Positions 33,414 to 44,318 of a stretch of 64,000 nucleotides of DNA are shown here, one piece after another (position 1 is the first letter of the stretch; every line of letters begins with the position of its first letter). The position numbers and the translations under genes were made by a program. Source of the DNA: Tillandsia leiboldiana (Eukaryota > Streptophyta > Magnoliopsida > Poales > Bromeliaceae); assembly GCA_029204045.2 (NCBI GenBank), contig JAQNDB010000225.1:1-64000 (forward strand), read 5' to 3'. The notes under the pieces were generated by a model, which saw nothing but the letters and a program-made list of their open reading frames with translations, was not told the DNA's origin and did not search any database.

Positions 33414-34749
33414 TGTTGGGTCGTATATAATACGGATCTAAATAGGGGAAGAAACACCTAGAGGGGGGTGAATAGGTGTAAACGTATAAACACTCCAAAA
33501 AATCGTTGCGATAAAACCCAATGCGGAAAATAAAATAACACGCAAGATTTTTACGTGGAAAACTCCATCACCGGAGTAAAAAACCACGGGACCGATAACA
33601 CGGCAGAAATCCACTAGAATTAAAACACGTACAAGGTGATTTACCGTACACACTTACGACTCAACCTTTTCCATACGCTCCTAGAGGATCTTCTCCGCTC
33701 GCTCCGACGCTTCTCGAATCCACGATCTGCGCCCAACGCCGAATCCACGGCGTCCAACGTCGAATCCACGACGTCCGACCGAATCCACGGTCTTCACCCA
33801 ATAGCACCCTTCGAATCCACGAATGTGCCTCGCTCCGAATCCACGAGAGCGATTGAACCTTGAATCCACAAGGACACGCGAATCCACGCGCCGATTTTGG
33901 GGTAAATCGTTGTTTTTGGGTGGTGATGATCCGCCGAATACTTAGATCAAAGATAGATCGGAAATACCATCTAAGTATTCATTAGTTTGATTCAACTCAA
34001 GATGTGAGTATAAAAACCTTGAATCAAACTAATCAATATAGATGAAGAAACATAGAGTATTCTCTAATGATTTCCTTTCTTCTCTATATGTGGATCTATA
34101 GCCGTATAAGATGATATATGAAAATGACGGCTATGTGGATTGACCCTAGAAAGAAAGACATAGGGTCTATTTATAGGTTAGAAACCCTAGGAAGGAGATA
34201 AGAATCAAAAACCTGCCATTTCTGGATTTTTACGAACGGCGATCCGGATCGTGATAACTGGGATCCGGATCGTCATAACGAATCAGCCAATTCCAGAAAA
34301 ACGAGGGTTCGGGATCCGGATCATGTGACTACGATCCGGATCGTTCATACAGTTCACCAAACATCAACGTTCGGGATCCGGATTGCGAAGCAAGATCCGG
34401 ATCGTTCAAGGTAGATGGTAAACTCAACGTTCGGGATCCGGATCAAGAGACTACGATCCGGATTGCAACGATGTATGAACGAACCACCTTCGGGATCCGG
34501 ATCGAACAACCTGATCCGGATCCTGAACATGTCCCAAGTCCAGTTTTTGATTTTTATGCAATGAAAGATTCTTCCAAGTGTTTCTACACTACAAGAAGTA
34601 TTCGGATCACACAAATTCTTTAGTTAAACATACCTGATCCTTTTGAATTCTTCTTTCTTGAGATTGAGTTAAATGATCCAACTTTCTTCACCTTCAATCT
34701 TCAAGACTTGAGACTTTCACGAAACTACGCCAACTCAAATTCCGTAACA
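33414..34749 (-). repeat. 3' LTR of Copia (1336 bp)
   Basis: Ends TG...CA, starting TGTTGGGTCG in plus orientation. In element sense U3 carries ten GATCCGGATC-type palindromes (34523-34239), then a TATA box at 34175-34168. A run of GAATCCACG-type repeats (33715-33890) lies further downstream in R/U5. Confidence 0.95.
34239..34523 (-). promoter_or_regulatory. GATCCGGATC palindrome array in U3 of Copia 3' LTR
   Basis: Ten units of the ten-base palindrome GATCCGGATC, some with one change, arranged as pairs about 20 bp apart that recur about every 60 bp. The array lies directly upstream of the TATA box in element sense. Confidence 0.85.
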
Positions 34750-35596
34750 ATCTCCCCCTTTGGCGGTTTCGTGACAAAACATAGATCCACAAAAGAAAAT
34801 TCAAAAAGATATTTTTGTTGCTATCACCATACAACAAAAATTTACAATGGAGATCCAAAATACAATACATGAGTTAAACTCCTAAAACAGACTCTAGACT
34901 TAGACATCTGTACTCTCTGCAAAAAGAAATCATTCTTGACAAAAGAAATCGTTAGATACCTCAAGAATTTTGTATCATTCAAAAAACCACAAACAGAGAT
35001 GAAGTTTATACTCATTCATACTTACCATGACATTTATACATTCAGATATGTAAACAGATCATAGTTAAAACACCAACATATCCTCTTTGCAAGTAAAAAC
35101 CAAATGTCATGAACATGTTTGTGACAAACTAATATATATAAAGATATGTAATTGATCAGAGTTAAGAACCAACATATCTTCTATGCAATCAAAAACCAAG
35201 TGTCACAAACTTGTTAGAGAACATCAACTTGTTAGTTATATTACATGCCCAAATAGTTAGCAAATAGTTAGTCGAGGCATGCATTCAAACAAATGGAAAA
35301 ACCAAAAGTTGAAGTTCTACTTACCTTTGTGTTTCAACTTACCTTTGATGTTCCAACACATCATCATGTTCAATCAAACATTGTTCAAGTTCTCTTCAAT
35401 CAAACATTGTTCAAGTTCTCTATAAACTCTCTCCCCCTTTTTGTCACAAAACAAAGCCAAAATGTAGTTAAGACTACGAAATGTTAGGAGAGTGAAAAGT
35501 TCCAATAAAACGTAAAACCTGAGAACTAAGCTAAAATTAGTATAAAACTAAATCCTAAAATCAAAATCCTGCACAAAAAGGAAAAGAAGATGCAGA
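34750..35596 (-). other. Copia polypurine tract and 3' non-coding region
   Basis: CCAAAGGGGGAGA in element sense (34763-34751) is the purine tract next to the LTR. A second purine run, AAAAGGGGGAGAGAG (35446-35432), may be an extra tract, as Sireviruses often have. The rest is AT-rich with no supported gene. Confidence 0.75.
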
Positions 35597-36160
35597 TCAG
35601 TCGGAGGAGTCTGAGCTGGTACAACTCAGCTTGCTCAAAATCCCTTTAAGCATTGTCGAAATAGTTGAACACTTCTTCTTGATCTTCTTGTGTTCAGAGG
35701 AAATTTGCTGAAGTTCTTTCGATGTCCTCTCTTGTGCAGCAGAGAGTCTTTGTTGTTCCTGGCGAAGCGATTCCAATACAACAGCGTCTGTAGCCTGTCT
35801 CTCCGAGTGTGATGGATGCTGTGTAGATGCAGATGGGGCATCCGGTCCCGTAACCCATGGAGATTCAGTTTGTAGAATTCCAGAGAGTGAGCGAGCTCTG
35901 GTGTGAGGCCCACTAGGCTGACTTTCACTCCATTGGACAGTCTTCCGTCTCGTATATTGTTTGGTTGTTGAGGCAGATTTCATTAATCTTTTTCCTTTGA
36001 CAAATTTCCTGTTTTGCTCATCAATCTTCTGTTGAACATCTTTGAAGAATTCATCCCATTCTTCAGTATCGTAGTATGAGCTGTCCTCCCTGCCTTCGGT
36101 TGTCTTATCTCCTGTTGAAATATCTGGTTCCTCTATTTCAGATGTACTCTTGTGCACCAT
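35597..36160 (-). CDS. Extra downstream reading frame of Copia (187 aa, unknown function)
   Basis: The first true ATG is at 36160 and opens MVHKSTSEIEEPDIST; upstream in-frame codons lead only to a TTG and a stop. The protein is acidic near its start (TEEWDEFFKDVQQKIDEQ), basic and serine-rich in the middle, and its last 60 residues look like a coiled coil (LESLRQEQQRLSAA onward) ending in a serine-rich tail. No membrane segment or signal peptide is visible. Sireviruses often carry an extra frame here, sometimes called env-like; nothing in this sequence shows envelope function. Its uninterrupted state fits the youth of the element. It has its own candidate promoter (36723-36893). Confidence 0.65.
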   Translation of the reverse strand: MVHKSTSEIEEPDISTGDKTTEGREDSSYYDTEEWDEFFKDVQQKIDEQNRKFVKGKRLMKSASTTKQYTRRKTVQWSESQPSGPHTRARSLSGILQTESPWVTGPDAPSASTQHPSHSERQATDAVVLESLRQEQQRLSAAQERTSKELQQISSEHKKIKKKCSTISTMLKGILSKLSCTSSDSSD

Positions 36161-36226
36161 TGTGACTAGTAACAGGATTAACCAAGAGAGTGACAATGAT
36201 CAAAGTGCTTGAGTTAAGAAGGTGTC

Positions 36227-36606
36227 CTGTGAAAACCAACTCAAGAACACAAAAATTCTTAGTTTTCAAAAATTGAAAAGATTGTACCCAAACAATCATA
36301 ATCATGTAGAGAGACTAAGAATCAAGTTAGTTTTGCAAAAGGACTTTTAAAGATAGATCAATTGCATGAATTTCGAAAATCCTTATTATATGCCCTAAAA
36401 CCGAAATTTTAGAAATCGAAGCCTAAAAATCCGTTAATCAGGAGAAAACCTAGCATATAATCAAAACTAATCTACCCAGAGTTCTTATTTCAAAAGAAAT
36501 TTGATCAAAAACCATCCACAAACAAAGTTGATCCAAGAATTTCGTACGTTTGAGGAGGAAAAGAGAAAAACGGTGAAAAACCGAGATTTTGATCAATAAA
36601 ACTTAC
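36227..36606 (-). other. Predicted 380-nt intron in leader of the extra Copia frame
   Basis: In element sense a strong donor (CCAA|GTAAGT, intron start 36606) and acceptor (TTTTCACAG, intron end 36227) bound an AT-rich stretch. All upstream ATGs I see between the candidate start site and the frame lie inside this interval (near 36296, 36302, 36365, 36455 and 36513). The predicted exons contain none. Confidence 0.5.
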
Positions 36607-36722
36607 TTGGAATTGAAGAACCTAAGTTTGAAAGCTTCCAGGAAGGATGAAATCTAGAGAGAGAGGCTCTGGAAACTTTGGAACAAAAGATTGGAGTAAA
36701 GAAATCAAAAACCCCTTTCGTT

Positions 36723-36893
36723 CCTTATAAAACCTAGCCGCGATCCGGATCAGTTCATAACTGCGATCCGGATCGGCTACCCGCAGTAAGAAACTGCGTT
36801 CGGGATCCGGATCGGCAGATACAATCCGGATCGTCAGCCCGCAGAAGAATTCCTGCGTTCGGGATCCGGATCATCTAGCCCGATCCGGATCGG
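36723..36893 (-). promoter_or_regulatory. Internal copy of LTR promoter array upstream of the extra Copia frame
   Basis: Six GATCCGGATC units (one degenerate) at 36891-36742 are followed in element sense by CTAGGTTTTATAAGG (36736-36723), a TATA-like box. The Copia LTR has the same order: palindrome pairs, a CTAGGGTTT stretch, then TATAAATA. The array lies about 560 bp upstream of the ATG at 36160. Confidence 0.6.
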
Positions 36894-37832
36894 CCCCAAC
36901 TTTTTCTTTAGAAAAATTTCAGAGAAATTCAAGAAAAACCAGAAAAAGATTGTAAGCACAAAGGTGTATCAACTTTAAACAAAAAGCATCGTTTCACACA
37001 ACAAGAATTAGATTATGCCAAATCTATCAGTAATATCCAAAAATGAAACGAAAATTTACAAGAATTAAATCCCTTAAAGTTGAACACATTCAATTACATC
37101 TAACTTGATCTTATGAGTAATGCCTTTATCAAATCATCAATTCGGTAAAGAAAATGAAATACAAAGATCAATAGATGTTTGAAATCCCAAATATAGTAGA
37201 TAATATTTCTAGACAATCTGTTGAAGAGAGTGGCTCTTTGAGCATCTTTCTTTAAAATCCCACCTTATACCAACCTTGAAATTTGACAGAGTCAAGTATT
37301 TCAACATGCATTTTACTTAATCAAAAATTTGAACAACCATGCTTGGTATACATGTGGTAGCTGCACACAATACTCGGACGACCGAGGTGGTAGCTCTTTC
37401 CTCCATGTGGTGGTAGTTTTCACACTCCTCATTGGGATGTAACTCTTTCCACATCTTTTGAGCATTTTACATTATCTTTGACTCCCCCTCAATTGGCTAT
37501 CAATTATTTAAGATATAAAGTATTCAACCAAAAATTGATCTCGATTTCATACTCGACTAAACAGTCAAATAAGATAATGACTATACCAAGAGATCATTGA
37601 GAGAGAAATTGACTTTGATCACTTTAGAAGATGATTTAATTAACATAAACGATCATTGCAACAATGAAATATTATGATGGCAAAAGCATAATAAATTTCT
37701 AAATGTGCGAAAAGATGCAATTAAAGTCAATTATGATCTATGCTCAATTAATGTCCTATGTACAAACATAGATAATGAACAAAACAAAAACAAATACAAA
37801 ACCTATCCTAAGCAAAGGTTTCAAAAAGAAGT
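36894..37832 (-). other. Copia non-coding spacer between gag-pol and the internal array
   Basis: AT-rich, about 940 bp. No open frame, RNA gene or repeat is supported. Confidence 0.7.
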
Positions 37833-40800
37833 TTATTTCAAAGAAAGCATACCAATTGCTTTTCGCAAATGAATAAAACGTTTTTGATCCAAAGGTTTTG
37901 TTAGAAAGTCAGCTAATTGATCTTCAGTTGAAATATATGAAAGTTGAAGAGTATTTGATTCAACTAGCTCTCTAAGAAAATGATATCTAAGTTCAATATG
38001 TTTTGTTCTAGAGTGCAACACAGGGTTTTTAGAAATGTTAATAGCACTTGTGTTGTCACAAAGAATTGTTACCGAAGATGCTGAAATGCGGAAGTCACTC
38101 AATACGCTTTTCATCCAAATGAGTTGAGTTGAGCAACTTCCAGCTGAAATGTATTCCGCTTCGGCAGTCGAGAGTGCTATGCAATTCTGCTTTTTACTGT
38201 GCCATGCAACAAGGCAATGGCCGAGATAGAAGCATGCACCACTCGTGCTTTTCCGATCATCCACTGATCCTGCCCAATCGGCATCTGAGTATCCAACAAT
38301 GTCCAGACTTGTTCCCATAGGATACCAAATTCCGAAATTAATTGATCCTTTGATGTACCGGATGATCCGTTTCACCGCTTTCAGGTGAACCTCCTTTGGT
38401 GCTGATTGATATCTCGCGCAAATCCCAACACTAAAGGATATATCCGGGCGACTAGCCGTGAGGTAAAGTAGACTTCCAATCATACTTCTATACAGTTTCT
38501 CGTCTACATTCTCACTATGTGATTCACTTCCAAGTCCCTTGTGGCTAGTTCCCATTGGAGTTGGAAAATCTTTACAATTTTCTAGATCAAACTTTTTGAC
38601 CAACTCCAGTGCATACTTGGATTGACTTAAGTGAATACCTTCATCATTTTGTTTAATTTGCAATCCAAGAAAATAAGACAATTCGCCCATCATGGACATC
38701 TCAAATTCGCTTTCCATGGTCTCCGCGAATTTAGAAGCATCATTATCTTTTGTTGCACCAAATACAATGTCATCGACATAGATTTGTGCTACAATGAAAT
38801 TATTTTGATAATGCTTCACAAAGAGAGTCCTGTCAGCTCCCCCTCGAGTATAGCCCTTCTCCAAAAGGTGCTTTGTTAACCTTTCGTACCATGCTCGCGG
38901 TGCTTGTTTCAGACCGTAAAGAGCCTTTTTCAAACGAAAAACATGGTTAGGTTGTTTATGATCTACAAAACCTTTCGGTTGAGCTACATAAACTTCCTCA
39001 TTTAAAAACCCATTTAGAAATGCGCTCTTGACGTCCATTTGAAATAATTTGATTTTAAAATGACAAGCAATAGCAAACAATATACGAATGGACTCGAGTC
39101 TAGCTACAGGGGCGAAAGTTTCGTCAAAGTCTATACCTTCTACTTGAGAGTAGCCTTGAGCAACTAGTCGTGCCTTGTTCCTGATGATAGTACCATCTTC
39201 ATCTTTCTTGTTCTTGAAGATCCATTTGGTACCTATCACATTATGTTGCTTTGGAGGCTTCGTTAATTCCCAGACTTTGTTTCGCTCAAATTGATGGAGC
39301 TCTTCCTGCATAGCTTTAATCCAGTAGTCATCCTGAAGAGCTTCATCTATTGTCTTTGGTTCGATTAAGGATACGTAGCAAGCAAATCCGCAAACCAACT
39401 GCCTTCGAGTTCTAACTCCTTCTTGTGGATCTCCAATGATGTTCGATTCCGGATGATCCTTGGAGATTCGTAGCGTTTGTTGAAACGGAGTACTCGGAGG
39501 TACACGAGATGATTCCTGCACATCAGATAAACTAGAAGAACCATTAGATGCATCATTAATATTGGAAGTATTATTATGAGAAGATGCACTAGCAGGAGAA
39601 TCATCATCTAGAGAGATATCGAGGGTAGATTTTTCAGATTCAAAATGAGAAGCTTCATCTACTTTAACATTTATAGATTCTACGATCGTCTTAGATTCAA
39701 TGTTAAATACTCGATATGCTCTGCTATTCGTAGAATAACCCAAAAAGATCCCTTCATCACTTCGAGAGTCGAACTTTCCAAGATTTTCACGGTCACGTAA
39801 AATGTAACATCGACTCCCGAAGATACGAAAGTACTTGATATCCGGTTTTCTACTAAACCACAGCTCATATGGTGTATTCAAGGTTCCTGGGCGCAAATAC
39901 ACTCTGTTAATGACATAGACAGCGGTGTTCACAGCTTCAGCCCAAAAATGTAGCGGTAATTTCCGGCTATGAAGCATCACACGCGCCATCTCTTGAACAA
40001 CCCTGTTTTTGCGCTCAACAACACCATTTTGCTGAGGTGTATAGGGTGCCGAGAATTCATGTTTAATGCCATTTGAAGTACAAAAGTCAATGAATTTTGA
40101 ATTTATGAATTCTCCACCCCTATCACTTCTAACACGAATGATCTTTTCATTCTTTTCAATCATAATACGATGGCAAATCTCATGAAAAGAGTCAAACGTA
40201 TCAGCTTTTTCTCTCAAAAATGCTACCCAAGAAAACCGAGAGAAGTCATCAACCAATAAGAAAATATACCATTTACCTCCCAAAGATGGTTGACGAGTTG
40301 GCCCCATTAAATCCATGTGCAAAAGTTCCAAGGGCCGTTTTGTACCAACGTGGTTCAAGTTCTTGTGTGCAGTCCTAGACTGTTTTCCCTTTTGACAGCC
40401 ACCACACACAATGTTTTGTTTAAATAAAAGTTTTGGAATCCCCTTGACCACATCCTTATTTGAAATCTTAGCAAGTTCCTTAAAATTTATGTGACCTAGC
40501 CTTTCATGCCAAATTGATTCATTATTCAAAGCGGCTAAGTTACAATTTTCAGAAAATTTATTAGGAACAACATAACAATTGTTTTCAGATCTAACCCCTT
40601 TTAAAAAGAAGACTTGGTCCTTATCAGTTACAACACATTCAACAGAAGAAAAGTTAACTGAAAAACCATTGTCGCAAAGTTGACTTATGCTTATGAGGTT
40701 AGTCTTAAGGCCATCAACAAATAAGACGTTTTTCAAAATCGGGCCATCTGGAATAGCTACCGTCCCTTTTCCAACAATTTTGGAAGATCGACCGTCTCCG

Positions 40801-42950
40801 AAAACAACGTGTCCTCCGGAGATTTTCTCAAGATTTTGAAAACTATTTTTGTCACCGGTCATGTGACGGGAACACCCGCTATCCAGATACCAAGACGAAC
40901 TATCATATGCATGCAAGGAAACATTGGAAACAAGACAAGGGAAAATTTCACCTTTGCGCACCCAAACCCTTTTGAAGTGCGTCGGTAATGGTCGTGAAGT
41001 TATATGCCTAGGTGAAGGCGTCTTGTTATCGCGATTGTTGTTCCTTGATGTAATCGTCTTGCGCGATGAACTACCAATTCTCTTTTCATTTGAAAAGTTT
41101 TGCTTTGATTTTCGGGGAGGAGCCGTTTTGGTAGTTGTTGCAAGAGGTCTTTGAGATGAGCGTTCGACTCCCGTCTTGCAATATCTTCTTATGTGCCCTG
41201 AAACACCACAACGAAAGCATACCTTAGATCTTGACGATCCCAAAGAGGATGAAGTAGGTTTGTTGTCGTTGTTTGTCTTGAATTCCGGTGTCGGAGGAGG
41301 AGATACCGACTGAGGCACAAAAACTGTCTCACTCGAACTTGGACTGTTTCCAGTTTGAGTGTATCCGAGGCCGAACCTATTTGATTGACCAAGACCAAGA
41401 AGTCTATCCAACTTACTCCTTCCTGAAGAGAATCGCTGTAAGTCATTCTTGAGTTGGAAAATGGTCTTTGTCATTTCCAGGTTATCCTGTCGAGCCTCGT
41501 TGTAGAGCTTTGAAAAGTGATTCGCGTTATCCACCAGTTTTGTATGTTCCTTCTCAAAGAGCTCATTGGACTCTTGAAGGGAAACATTAACTTTTACCAG
41601 ATTTTCCCTTTCCACTTCAAGAGCGTTTGAGAGAGAAGTTGCCCTTTTTACATCTTCTTCGAGATCATGCAATCTCCCTCTCAAACTCTTGTTTTGCTTA
41701 GCCACTTTCTTTGAATCCCTCAAAAGTCTGTGGTAGGCTAGAGCAAAATCTTCACCTTCCGAATCATCCGATTCGTTGTCCGTTGCGTTCTTTTCAACAG
41801 TGGAGTTGGACAACGACTCAGATGTATTTGCCATAAAGCACATGAATGGTGAAGATGTGGACGCGTGGAATGCGGTGGAGCTCTTTTCTTCATCACTTGA
41901 AGACGACTCATTTGACGTTGAGTTGTCATCCCAAGTGACGACTTGCATCGCCTTCTTCTTTGCCGGATACTTGTTAGGACACTCCGTTGCAATGTGGCCG
42001 TAGCCTCGACATTTGAAGCATTGCAGTTGTCCTTCTGAACTTTTCTTATCCTTTGAGAAGTTCTCCTGCTTTCTTGACTTGTGACTTGGAGTACCCTTGC
42101 CTTTGTTCCACTTTCCGAAGGATGGAGATTTGCTTGAATTACCCCTTCGAAAGTTGCGGCGAAAATTCCTTGTCAAGAGAGCGAGCTGCTTCTCAAATTC
42201 CTCCATAGAAAGGTTCTCGTCATCGTCCGAGGAGGATGTATCCGCGTCTTCTTCCTTAGTTGTTTTCAACGCATAACCTGAAGACTTAGAAGTGGATGCT
42301 TTTCCAGAAGAATTGTTAGTATTAAAAGTCATTTCATAAGTTTGTAATGAACCAACTAATTCTTCTACACGTATTTCGTCCGGGTGTTTAATAGTTTCAA
42401 TGGCAGTAACCTTTGGGCGAAATCGTTCAGGAAGAGTTCTTAAGATTTTTCTTACAATCTTAAATTCTGGAATCTTCTCTCCCAGATTAGCACATGAGTT
42501 TACGATGTCTTGCAATCGTGTATAATAGTCCGTGAAAGATTCATTTTCTGCCATCAAGATAGAGTCAAACTTGCTCGTAAGCATCTGCAGTTTCTGAATC
42601 TTCACGAGGTTAGTTCCCTCATGTGTAACCTGGAGAACATCCCAGATTTCTTTCGCAGTCTCACATGCCGAGACACGAGAGAATTCAGTTTGAGATAAGG
42701 CATTAAAAATAGCATTAATTCCCTTGCCATTGTAAGAAGATAACTCAAACTCTTCCTTGGTCCATTTCGACCTAGGTTTTAAGGTGTGAACATCAGAGAT
42801 AAGTTCAGTTGGATTAGTCCATCCTGATTCAATTGAATGCCACACCCTTTCGTCGATGGAAGATAAAAAAGCTTTCATCCGTACTTTCCAGTACGCATAA
42901 TTCGTTCCATCAAAGAAAGGGGGTCGATTGATGTTTCCACCTTCAACCAT
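37833..42950 (-). CDS. gag-pol: Copia gag-pol polyprotein (1705 aa, intact)
   Basis: A single uninterrupted frame from ATG at 42950. Gag: FFDGTNYAYWKVRMKAFLSS near residue 12, capsid domain to about 220, zinc knuckles CFKCRGYGHIATEC (about 310) and CFRCGVSGHIRRYC (about 577). Protease: WYLDSGCSRHMTG near 686. Integrase: a zinc finger with HERLGHINF and CGGCQKG, then LHMDLMGP, RSDRGGEF and PQQNGVVERKN carrying the DDE residues (about 880-980). Reverse transcriptase: GTKWIFKNK, LFQMDVKSAFLNG, LYGLKQAPRAWY and catalytic YVDDIVFGA (about 1225-1400). RNase H: GYSDADWAGS (about 1557) and STAEAEYISA (about 1596). Gag and Pol share one frame. Every catalytic motif looked for is intact, so the protein is probably functional. 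Confidence 0.96.
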   Translation of the reverse strand: MVEGGNINRPPFFDGTNYAYWKVRMKAFLSSIDERVWHSIESGWTNPTELISDVHTLKPRSKWTKEEFELSSYNGKGINAIFNALSQTEFSRVSACETAKEIWDVLQVTHEGTNLVKIQKLQMLTSKFDSILMAENESFTDYYTRLQDIVNSCANLGEKIPEFKIVRKILRTLPERFRPKVTAIETIKHPDEIRVEELVGSLQTYEMTFNTNNSSGKASTSKSSGYALKTTKEEDADTSSSDDDENLSMEEFEKQLALLTRNFRRNFRRGNSSKSPSFGKWNKGKGTPSHKSRKQENFSKDKKSSEGQLQCFKCRGYGHIATECPNKYPAKKKAMQVVTWDDNSTSNESSSSDEEKSSTAFHASTSSPFMCFMANTSESLSNSTVEKNATDNESDDSEGEDFALAYHRLLRDSKKVAKQNKSLRGRLHDLEEDVKRATSLSNALEVERENLVKVNVSLQESNELFEKEHTKLVDNANHFSKLYNEARQDNLEMTKTIFQLKNDLQRFSSGRSKLDRLLGLGQSNRFGLGYTQTGNSPSSSETVFVPQSVSPPPTPEFKTNNDNKPTSSSLGSSRSKVCFRCGVSGHIRRYCKTGVERSSQRPLATTTKTAPPRKSKQNFSNEKRIGSSSRKTITSRNNNRDNKTPSPRHITSRPLPTHFKRVWVRKGEIFPCLVSNVSLHAYDSSSWYLDSGCSRHMTGDKNSFQNLEKISGGHVVFGDGRSSKIVGKGTVAIPDGPILKNVLFVDGLKTNLISISQLCDNGFSVNFSSVECVVTDKDQVFFLKGVRSENNCYVVPNKFSENCNLAALNNESIWHERLGHINFKELAKISNKDVVKGIPKLLFKQNIVCGGCQKGKQSRTAHKNLNHVGTKRPLELLHMDLMGPTRQPSLGGKWYIFLLVDDFSRFSWVAFLREKADTFDSFHEICHRIMIEKNEKIIRVRSDRGGEFINSKFIDFCTSNGIKHEFSAPYTPQQNGVVERKNRVVQEMARVMLHSRKLPLHFWAEAVNTAVYVINRVYLRPGTLNTPYELWFSRKPDIKYFRIFGSRCYILRDRENLGKFDSRSDEGIFLGYSTNSRAYRVFNIESKTIVESINVKVDEASHFESEKSTLDISLDDDSPASASSHNNTSNINDASNGSSSLSDVQESSRVPPSTPFQQTLRISKDHPESNIIGDPQEGVRTRRQLVCGFACYVSLIEPKTIDEALQDDYWIKAMQEELHQFERNKVWELTKPPKQHNVIGTKWIFKNKKDEDGTIIRNKARLVAQGYSQVEGIDFDETFAPVARLESIRILFAIACHFKIKLFQMDVKSAFLNGFLNEEVYVAQPKGFVDHKQPNHVFRLKKALYGLKQAPRAWYERLTKHLLEKGYTRGGADRTLFVKHYQNNFIVAQIYVDDIVFGATKDNDASKFAETMESEFEMSMMGELSYFLGLQIKQNDEGIHLSQSKYALELVKKFDLENCKDFPTPMGTSHKGLGSESHSENVDEKLYRSMIGSLLYLTASRPDISFSVGICARYQSAPKEVHLKAVKRIIRYIKGSINFGIWYPMGTSLDIVGYSDADWAGSVDDRKSTSGACFYLGHCLVAWHSKKQNCIALSTAEAEYISAGSCSTQLIWMKSVLSDFRISASSVTILCDNTSAINISKNPVLHSRTKHIELRYHFLRELVESNTLQLSYISTEDQLADFLTKPLDQKRFIHLRKAIGMLSLK

Positions 42951-42969
42951 TGTTCACAACCCTATTCCC

Positions 42970-42981
42970 GCTCTGATACCA
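42970..42981 (-). other. Copia primer binding site
   Basis: TGGTATCAGAGC in element sense, two bases from the 5' LTR; complementary to initiator tRNA-Met. Confidence 0.9.
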
Positions 42982-42983
42982 CT

Positions 42984-44318
42984 TGTTGGGTCGTATATAA
43001 TACGGATCTAAATAGGGGAAGAAACACCTAGAGGGGGGTGAATAGGTGTAAACGTATAAACACTCCAAAAAATCGTTGCGATAAAACCCAATGCGGAAAA
43101 TAAAATAACACGCAAGATTTTTACGTGGAAAACTCCATCACCGGAGTAAAAAACCACGGGACCGATAACACGGCAGAAATCCACTAGAATTAAAACACGT
43201 ACAAGGTGATTTACCGTACACACTTACGACTCAACCTTTTCCATACGCTCCTAGAGGATCTTCTCCGCTCGCTCCGACGCTTCTCGAATCCACGATCTGC
43301 GCCCAACGCCGAATCCACGGCGTCCAACGTCGAATCCACGACGTCCGACCGAATCCACGGTCTTCACCCAATAGCACCCTTCGAATCCACGAATGTGCCT
43401 CGCTCCGAATCCACGAGAGCGATTGAACCTTGAATCCACAAGGACACGCGAATCCACGCGCCGATTTGGGGTAAATCGTTGTTTTTGGGTGGTGATGATC
43501 CGCCGAATACTTAGATCAAAGATAGATCGGAAATACCATCTAAGTATTCATTAGTTTGATTCAACTCAAGATGTGAGTATAAAAACCTTGAATCAAACTA
43601 ATCAATATAGATGAAGAAACATAGAGTATTCTCTAATGATTTCCTTTCTTCTCTATATGTGGATCTATAGCCGTATAAGATGATATATGAAAATGACGGC
43701 TATGTGGATTGACCCTAGAAAGAAAGACATAGGGTCTATTTATAGGTTAGAAACCCTAGGAAGGAGATAAGAATCAAAAACCTGCCATTTCTGGATTTTT
43801 ACGAACGGCGATCCGGATCGTGATAACTGGGATCCGGATCGTCATAACGAATCAGCCAATTCCAGAAAAACGAGGGTTCGGGATCCGGATCATGTGACTA
43901 CGATCCGGATCGTTCATACAGTTCACCAAACATCAACGTTCGGGATCCGGATTGCGAAGCAAGATCCGGATCGTTCAAGGTAGATGGTAAACTCAACGTT
44001 CGGGATCCGGATCAAGAGACTACGATCCGGATTGCAACGATGTATGAACGAACCACCTTCGGGATCCGGATCGAACAACCTGATCCGGATCCTGAACATG
44101 TCCCAAGTCCAGTTTTTGATTTTTATGCAATGAAAGATTCTTCCAAGTGTTTCTACACTACAAGAAGTATTCGGATCACACAAATTCTTTAGTTAAACAT
44201 ACCTGATCCTTTTGAATTCTTCTTTCTTGAGATTGAGTTAAATGATCCAACTTTCTTCACCTTCAATCTTCAAGACTTGAGACTTTCACGAAACTACGCC
44301 AACTCAAATTCCGTAACA
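42984..44318 (-). repeat. 5' LTR of Copia (1335 bp)
   Basis: Identical to 33414-34749 except one base in a T run. TATA box at 43744-43737; palindrome array at 44092-43808. Confidence 0.95.

Larger units (their letters stand above)
33414..44318 (-). mobile_element. Intact Sirevirus-like Ty1/Copia element, target duplication CCTAC
   Basis: Minus-strand element of 10,905 bp: 5' LTR 42984-44318, primer binding site 42981-42970, one uninterrupted gag-pol frame, an extra downstream frame, purine tract 34763-34750, 3' LTR 33414-34749. CCTAC flanks both ends (33409-33413, 44319-44323) and the empty site is present in B1 (21561-21565). The only LTR difference I found is one T in a run (33895-33898 versus 43464-43466), so it is the youngest insertion here and possibly still active. 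Integrase before RT defines Copia; the long Gag with two zinc knuckles, the extra frame and the palindrome-rich U3 suggest a Sirevirus. Confidence 0.95.

Noticed and set aside
36161..36196. Hydrophobic signal-peptide-like start (SLSWLILLLVT) on the extra Copia protein
   Set aside because: That extension begins at TTG directly after a stop. The first ATG is at 36160 and lacks the hydrophobic stretch.
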